A DNA stretch of 64,000 nucleotides from an uncultured Paraglaciecola sp. Lineage in GTDB: Bacteria > Pseudomonadota > Gammaproteobacteria > Enterobacterales > Alteromonadaceae. Shown piece by piece: positions 59,406 through 64,000 of the stretch. Under the pieces are notes generated by a model. That model was not told the origin of the DNA, ran no database searches, and saw only the letters and a program-made list of their open reading frames with translations. The position numbers and the translations under genes are program-made. Where the stretch lies: contig CANMKA010000015.1 of the NCBI GenBank assembly GCA_947498355.1, positions 29,843 through 93,842 on the forward strand, written 5' to 3'. How positions within the stretch are numbered: position 1 is the stretch's first letter; each line of letters starts with the position of its first letter.

Positions 59406-61757
59406 TTAACCATTTACCGCAGAAAACTTTTCTGGATGCTCCGAAAGAGCCAGCACCAACACCTCGTCAATCCACTTAACCGGATGAATACTCAAATCGG
59501 CTTTAATGTTGTCAGGTATCTCTTCTAGGTCTCTTTCGTTTTCTTTAGGAATAATAACGGTTTTGATTCCGCCTCTGTGCGCCGCTAGGAGCTTTTCTTT
59601 TAAGCCGCCAATTGGCAACACTTCACCGCGTAATGTTATTTCACCTGTCATCGCCACCTCACACTTAACTGGATTACCCGTTAAGCTAGATATTAAAGCA
59701 GTACACATGGCGATACCCGCACTTGGGCCATCTTTTGGCGTCGCGCCCTCGGGAACATGCACGTGAATATCACGTTTTTCATGAAAATCCGTATTTACTC
59801 GCAATTTTTCTGCTCGACTTCTGACAACTGTCATGGCGGTTTGAATAGACTCTTGCATTACGTCACCTAAAGAGCCTGTGAAGGTAGTTTTGCCTTTGCC
59901 CGGAACAGAGGTAGTTTCTATCGTTAGCAAGTCTCCACCGACTTGTGTCCATGCAAGGCCTGTTACTTGTCCGATTTGGTTTTCTTTGTCGGCTTTACCA
60001 TAGTCAAAACGCTGTACGCCCAAAAACTCCTTCAAATTATCTTGGTTCACCACTACCTGTTTTAAAGACTTATCAAGCAATATATTTTTCACCGCTTTGC
60101 GGCAAATTTTAGAAATTTCGCGCTCTAGACTTCGCACCCCAGCTTCGCGGGTGTAATAACGAATAATGCCAATCACTGCGCTATCTTCGATTACCAGTTC
60201 GTCTTTCTTCAAACCGTTTCGAGAAATTTGCTTGCCAATTACATGACGGGTCGCGATATTTAGCTTTTCGTCTTCGGTATAGCCAGATAAACGAATGACT
60301 TCCATGCGGTCAAGTAACGGGCCAGGAATGTCCATGCTGTTTGATGTGGCCACAAACATGACATCAGATAAATCGTAATCCACTTCTAAATAGTGGTCAC
60401 TAAAACTGCTGTTTTGCTCAGGGTCAAGGACCTCTAATAACGCCGACGAGGGATCGCCGCGCATGTCTGACGACATTTTATCGATTTCATCTAACAAAAA
60501 CAGTGGATTTTTAACCCCTACTTTAGCCATTTTTTGAATCATCTTACCCGGCATAGAACCAATATAAGTACGTCTATGGCCACGAATCTCTGCTTCGTCT
60601 CTAACACCACCCAAGGCCATTCTTACATACTTGCGGCCGGTTGCTTTAGCGATTGATTGACCTAAAGAGGTTTTGCCTACACCTGGTGGGCCAACTAAAC
60701 ATAGAATCGGCCCTTTGAGTTTTTTGACGCGCTGTTGTACCGCTAAATACTCTATGATGCGCTCTTTTACTTTGTCGAGTCCGTAATGGTCTGCATTTAA
60801 GATCTCGTCGGCAAGAGATAGGTTCTTCTTAACCGCACTGCGCTTGGTCCAAGGTACATTCGACAACCAATCTATGTAACTTCTGACAACGGTTGCCTCG
60901 GCAGACATAGGCGACATCATTTTTAATTTGTTTAGCTCAGCGGTGGCTTTCTTTTTCGCCTCTTCTGGCATCTTAGCGTCTTCAATCTTTTTACTCAGGG
61001 TTTCGAATTCGTCAACGGCTTCTTCGCCTTCTCCAAGTTCTTTTTGAATGGCTTTCATTTGCTCATTCAAGTAGTACTCACGCTGACTTTTTTCCATCTG
61101 CTTTTTAACGCGGGTTCTAATTTTTTTCTCGACTTGTAACAAGTCAATTTCGCTTTCCATCAAGGCCATCAAGTATTCAAGCCGTTCGGTGACCACTTGC
61201 ATTTCAAGGACTTTTTGTTTTTCAGCCAATTTCAATGGCATATGCGCTGCCATAGTATCGGCCAAGCGAGCAGCGTCTTCGATCCCATTTAATGAGGTTA
61301 GGACTTCTGGGGGGATCTTTTTATTAAGCTTAACGTAGCCTTCAAACTGTGAAATAGCCGAGCGGATCAGAATTTCCTGTTCGGCTTCGGGTAAAGCGTC
61401 GTCTTCGGTTGTAATAACATTAGCAATAAAAAAGTCATCCGAGTCAACAAACGCATCAATCGAGCCACGCTGATTACCTTCAACCAAAACTTTAACTGTA
61501 CCATCGGGTAATTTCAGAAGTTGCAATATGGTTGCTAAGGTCCCCACAGAGAAAATGTCGTCGGTAGAGGGTTCGTCCACTCCAGCGTCTTTTTGGGCCA
61601 CTAAAAAAATCTGCTTATCTTTGTCCATCGACGCTTCTAAGCAGCGAATAGATTTTTCTCTACCCACAAACAAAGGAATGACCATGTGCGGATAAACTAC
61701 GACATCACGCAATGCCAATACAGGCATATCTGGGTGATTTACTTTCGCTTCTGACAT
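59406..61757 (-). CDS. lon: ATP-dependent protease Lon
   Basis: Hexameric cytoplasmic protease that degrades misfolded and short-lived regulatory proteins. The 783-residue protein has the N-terminal LON domain (VNHPDMPVLALRDVVVYPHM), the AAA+ module with GPPGVGKT near 356 and LFLLDEIDKM, and the protease domain with the catalytic Ser in PKDGPSAGIAM near 678 and Lys in GGLKEKLLAAHRGG near 721. A heat-shock type promoter precedes it. The clpX gene, usually just upstream, is not here; an ABC1-type kinase gene takes its place. Confidence 0.98.
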   Translation of the reverse strand: MSEAKVNHPDMPVLALRDVVVYPHMVIPLFVGREKSIRCLEASMDKDKQIFLVAQKDAGVDEPSTDDIFSVGTLATILQLLKLPDGTVKVLVEGNQRGSIDAFVDSDDFFIANVITTEDDALPEAEQEILIRSAISQFEGYVKLNKKIPPEVLTSLNGIEDAARLADTMAAHMPLKLAEKQKVLEMQVVTERLEYLMALMESEIDLLQVEKKIRTRVKKQMEKSQREYYLNEQMKAIQKELGEGEEAVDEFETLSKKIEDAKMPEEAKKKATAELNKLKMMSPMSAEATVVRSYIDWLSNVPWTKRSAVKKNLSLADEILNADHYGLDKVKERIIEYLAVQQRVKKLKGPILCLVGPPGVGKTSLGQSIAKATGRKYVRMALGGVRDEAEIRGHRRTYIGSMPGKMIQKMAKVGVKNPLFLLDEIDKMSSDMRGDPSSALLEVLDPEQNSSFSDHYLEVDYDLSDVMFVATSNSMDIPGPLLDRMEVIRLSGYTEDEKLNIATRHVIGKQISRNGLKKDELVIEDSAVIGIIRYYTREAGVRSLEREISKICRKAVKNILLDKSLKQVVVNQDNLKEFLGVQRFDYGKADKENQIGQVTGLAWTQVGGDLLTIETTSVPGKGKTTFTGSLGDVMQESIQTAMTVVRSRAEKLRVNTDFHEKRDIHVHVPEGATPKDGPSAGIAMCTALISSLTGNPVKCEVAMTGEITLRGEVLPIGGLKEKLLAAHRGGIKTVIIPKENERDLEEIPDNIKADLSIHPVKWIDEVLVLALSEHPEKFSAVNG

Positions 61758-62087
61758 ACAAGATCTCGTGTATTTTAAACAAGTTATTCAACTATATGGG
61801 GTTTGGATAACAAAGTTCAAACTAAATTAGCCAACTTATGACCCCAGATCGGACTTGAGTTGAGTGAATGGTTATATATTGTGCAAACAATAGGAATTTA
61901 TACAGGACCGCCCCTAAAAAAGTTTAGCCTTTACGTAAATTTAAACAATGAAGGCAAGGTGATACTCAGTAAAACTTTGAAGGTTATTTCGTCAATTAGA
62001 GGTTACTTTTTGGTGGGAGCCAAATTCAACACTCAAGCCTTTTGAAGGTTTTAAGTAAAACTTGGCAATGTCTGTCTTTGTACCAGC
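61758..62087. other. Intergenic region upstream of lon
   Basis: About 330 bases between the kinase gene and lon. It contains the heat-shock type promoter of lon; a 61-codon frame starting with TTG on the plus strand is not credible. Nothing else is visible. Confidence 0.6.
61794..61822 (-). promoter_or_regulatory. Predicted heat-shock (sigma-32) promoter of lon
   Basis: On the minus strand TTTGAAC and CCCCATAT (61801-61794) are spaced by about 14 bases, close to the sigma-32 pattern CTTGAA/CCCCATNT. It lies about 40 bases before the lon start. Confidence 0.72.
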
Positions 62088-63389
62088 TCAATACTTTTCT
62101 AGCATTGATTTTAAATCTACGCTTGCCCCTAAACGATTTGCGAGCAAAACAATACCAGTAATCTTGCGATTGATAAGCGCCACATCAAATGCGGGCGTTG
62201 CAGTCGCATCTTTATTTTCAATCAAAGGCTGAGTTATGTTCTGAATCCGCTTAATTAACTGACTTTGTTTAAAGTTATAATGCTTGGTTTGTAAGCATTC
62301 AGAGGCCAACAAACAAGCTTGAATCACAACATCGAGTGTTGCACTCGACATATTGTCATCAATCAATCCGAGCTGGTTTAAGTAAGACTCTATCAAGTCC
62401 GTTTGCTGGCTTTGTATAGCCTTGGCAAGCATCAAATATAGCCTTGAGACGTCTTTAGGAATTTGGCGGGTTGCACCAAAATCTAGGAGGGCAATGCGTT
62501 TGCTAGATTGATCAAATAAGAAATTCGCAAAATTTGGGTCACTTTGCATAGTCCGATACACAAAAAGCTCGTCTAGGCTGAGCTGAAATAATTGCTCAAG
62601 GATCCAGTCGATATCGCCTTGGGGGCACTTAGCTTCAATCGGATCGCCTGATAAAAAAGACATGCTTAGTACCTGCTCGTTAGATAACTCATCATAAACT
62701 TTTGGTATGTTAAATTGGGCTTTGTCTTCAACTAAAGATGAATACAGCTTTATATATTCAGCCTCTTGACGATAATCCGCTTCCTCATGCAATTGCGCTT
62801 TAGCTTTTTCAAGTAAAGGACCTATGTTCATATGTTTTGGTAGGGCACCAGAAAGTTTGACCAAGCTGATCACGTTATCAATATCGCTATCGATACTTTG
62901 TTTAACGCCCGGATACTGGACCTTTACGGCTAGTTCAGAACCATCTAACAAGGTGGCTTTATGAACCTGCCCAATCGAAGCTGCGGCAATAGGCTCAAAA
63001 GAAAAGTACCTAAATTTGGCATACCAATCATCGCCCCATGCCTTATTCAAGGTAGCCAGTAGTTGTGATTTAGGCATAGGATCAGCAGACTGCCGTAACC
63101 TTGATAAAATTGGCTCCCAAGCTTCAGGCAACACATCACCCGCATCCATGGATAATAACTGCCCGATTTTCATCGCCGCACCGCGCATTTTTGCCAATTT
63201 ATTGGTAATTGACAAAGCATTGTCTTGAGTGAGTAAACTCTGAGTGAGTGAAGGAGATTTACCTGAGAGGATTTGGGTAGTGGTGCCTTTAATGACACTG
63301 CCAGCAATTGAGCCTGCCAGCCCGCCAAAACTAGCCAAACGGCTGAGCCTTGAACTAGGCACTTTACTTGGTTTACGTTTATCCACCAT
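62088..63389 (-). CDS. ABC1/UbiB-family atypical kinase
   Basis: A 433-residue protein of the ABC1/ADCK/UbiB family of atypical protein-kinase-like ATPases. Family marks are RGAAMKIGQLLSMD with the KxGQ motif at 74-77, the alanine-rich loop AAAS at 135-138 that replaces the normal glycine-rich loop, the ATP lysine in AVKVQYPGV, the catalytic DPNFANFLF and the metal-binding LLDFGAT. It differs from UbiB: it has no C-terminal membrane helices and is closer to ADCK3/COQ8-like proteins. The ATG at 63389 begins the conserved part; the frame is open to a GTG 24 codons upstream. The role, perhaps in lipid or quinone metabolism, is inferred. Confidence 0.88.
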   Translation of the reverse strand: MVDKRKPSKVPSSRLSRLASFGGLAGSIAGSVIKGTTTQILSGKSPSLTQSLLTQDNALSITNKLAKMRGAAMKIGQLLSMDAGDVLPEAWEPILSRLRQSADPMPKSQLLATLNKAWGDDWYAKFRYFSFEPIAAASIGQVHKATLLDGSELAVKVQYPGVKQSIDSDIDNVISLVKLSGALPKHMNIGPLLEKAKAQLHEEADYRQEAEYIKLYSSLVEDKAQFNIPKVYDELSNEQVLSMSFLSGDPIEAKCPQGDIDWILEQLFQLSLDELFVYRTMQSDPNFANFLFDQSSKRIALLDFGATRQIPKDVSRLYLMLAKAIQSQQTDLIESYLNQLGLIDDNMSSATLDVVIQACLLASECLQTKHYNFKQSQLIKRIQNITQPLIENKDATATPAFDVALINRKITGIVLLANRLGASVDLKSMLEKY

Positions 63390-64000
63390 ATTTTCGGACT
63401 TTTTAATTTTAAACCTAATTAAACTTTGTCTTGGATAAGATGACTTTGCAAATTTTTTCACACATTCATTTGAGTTATATGATTTAGGTTTTCAACTGCT
63501 TGGGGACGACTGTTGTGAGGAATTTTGAGACGCGGATGTTGAGTGGGGATTAAGCTGACAACTTTCCAAAGACATAGTGTGTAGTGACGATAACCTAAAC
63601 ACTGGAGGAGATATCATCACCCTATGACATAATAAAATAACCCGCTGATATTATTGATATTTCAACAAGGTCACGGACCATTGCGGCCCGAAGAGAGTAC
63701 ACACCACACGCCCCCTTCACGCTCAGCCGAGCAATTTACCATATAACTCACATTGCTCAGACAAAATTGCATTATTTCTATTTATAAAATTTCCTACAAG
63801 ATCCTCAGTTTAGTACAATATCACCTCAACTTTCGAGGACGATATGACAATAAAAATCAAGTGGTTAGACCATCATGTCTAGGGCAAACGGGTTTAAAAC
63901 AACCAAAGTGATTCAAATCTGCTCAAACAGCCCAATAATGTTAGCGATCGTTTGACGGCAAATATTGATCGTGGTTTATAGTGGTCTTTGCCTGTTATAA
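63390..64000. other. Right-end region without a recognised gene
   Basis: About 610 bases with no credible long frame. A small inverted repeat (GAGCAAT...ATTGCTC, 63729-63758) and an ATG at 63844 with GAGGA before it are present; that ATG opens a frame of only 12 codons (MTIKIKWLDHHV). TACAAT near 63813 could be a -10 box. It may be a leader, a broken gene or chance; the window ends before this can be judged. Confidence 0.4.

Noticed and set aside
61860..62045. 61-codon plus-strand frame upstream of lon
   Set aside because: TTG start without a ribosome binding site, no recognisable domain, and it lies in the intergenic region beside the lon promoter.
62088..63389. UbiB of ubiquinone synthesis
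   Set aside because: It lacks the C-terminal membrane helices of UbiB and the neighbours ubiE and ubiJ; only the ABC1 family is claimed.

Overview
The window is a stretch of mostly core chromosome from a gammaproteobacterium. The gene order (leuS-lptE-holA-nadD-rsfS-rlmH-mrdA-rodA-mltB-rlpA-dacA-ybeD-lipB-lipA; ndk-rlmN-pilW-rodZ-ispG-hisS-yfgM-bamB-der; lon-hupB-ppiD; rpsP-rimM-trmD-rplS; ftsH-folP-glmM-tpiA-secG-tRNA-Leu) and the protein sequences fit the Alteromonadales, most likely a marine Glaciecola/Paraglaciecola/Alteromonas-type bacterium. The genus is an inference. I see no rRNA, CRISPR array, insertion sequence, phage or plasmid gene.

Layout: 1-3.1 kb, the right part of a sapABCDF peptide/polyamine ABC transporter (sapB is cut by the window edge). 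3.2-11 kb, minus strand: ribosomal protein/tRNA methylase operon, tRNA-Leu(GAG), secG, tpiA, glmM, folP, ftsH. 11.6-16.6 kb: yhbY, putP, yjdM and a Lon-family protease-like protein. 17-31.2 kb, plus strand: a long block for leucyl-tRNA synthetase, LPS assembly, DNA polymerase III delta, NAD synthesis, ribosome silencing, cell elongation and peptidoglycan turnover, and lipoate synthesis. 31.4-35 kb: a coiled repeat lipoprotein and the manB-manC pair that makes GDP-mannose. 35.2-38.7 kb: tcdA followed by a small accessory block of poorly known genes around a cluster of dispersed palindromic repeats. 39-43.5 kb: asnS, a BNR-4 lipoprotein (possible polysaccharide lyase) and argJ. 43.7-53.7 kb, minus strand: der back to ndk. 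53.9-56.4 kb: a large phytase/esterase-like lipoprotein. 56.8-63.4 kb: ppiD, hupB, lon and an ABC1/UbiB-like kinase.

Functional themes: envelope biogenesis (LptE, BamB, PpiD, YfgM, SecG, PBP2, RodA, RodZ, MltB, RlpA, DacA, ManBC), proteostasis (FtsH, Lon, Lon-like, PpiD), and translation (three aminoacyl-tRNA synthetases, RlmN, RlmH, TrmD, RimM, RsfS, Der, YhbY).

No obviously new multi-gene system is visible. The points most worth a second look are: the repeat cluster at 36.77-37.26 kb and its small gene block; a hisS promoter that seems nested inside the ispG terminator hairpin, with similar hairpins just upstream of der and folP; breaks of very conserved gene order (rlmE absent between yhbY and ftsH, clpX absent next to lon, rimP-nusA absent after tRNA-Leu); a PilW protein with a C-terminal LysM-like domain; a SapD ATPase with a substituted catalytic glutamate; and three successive genes starting with TTG.
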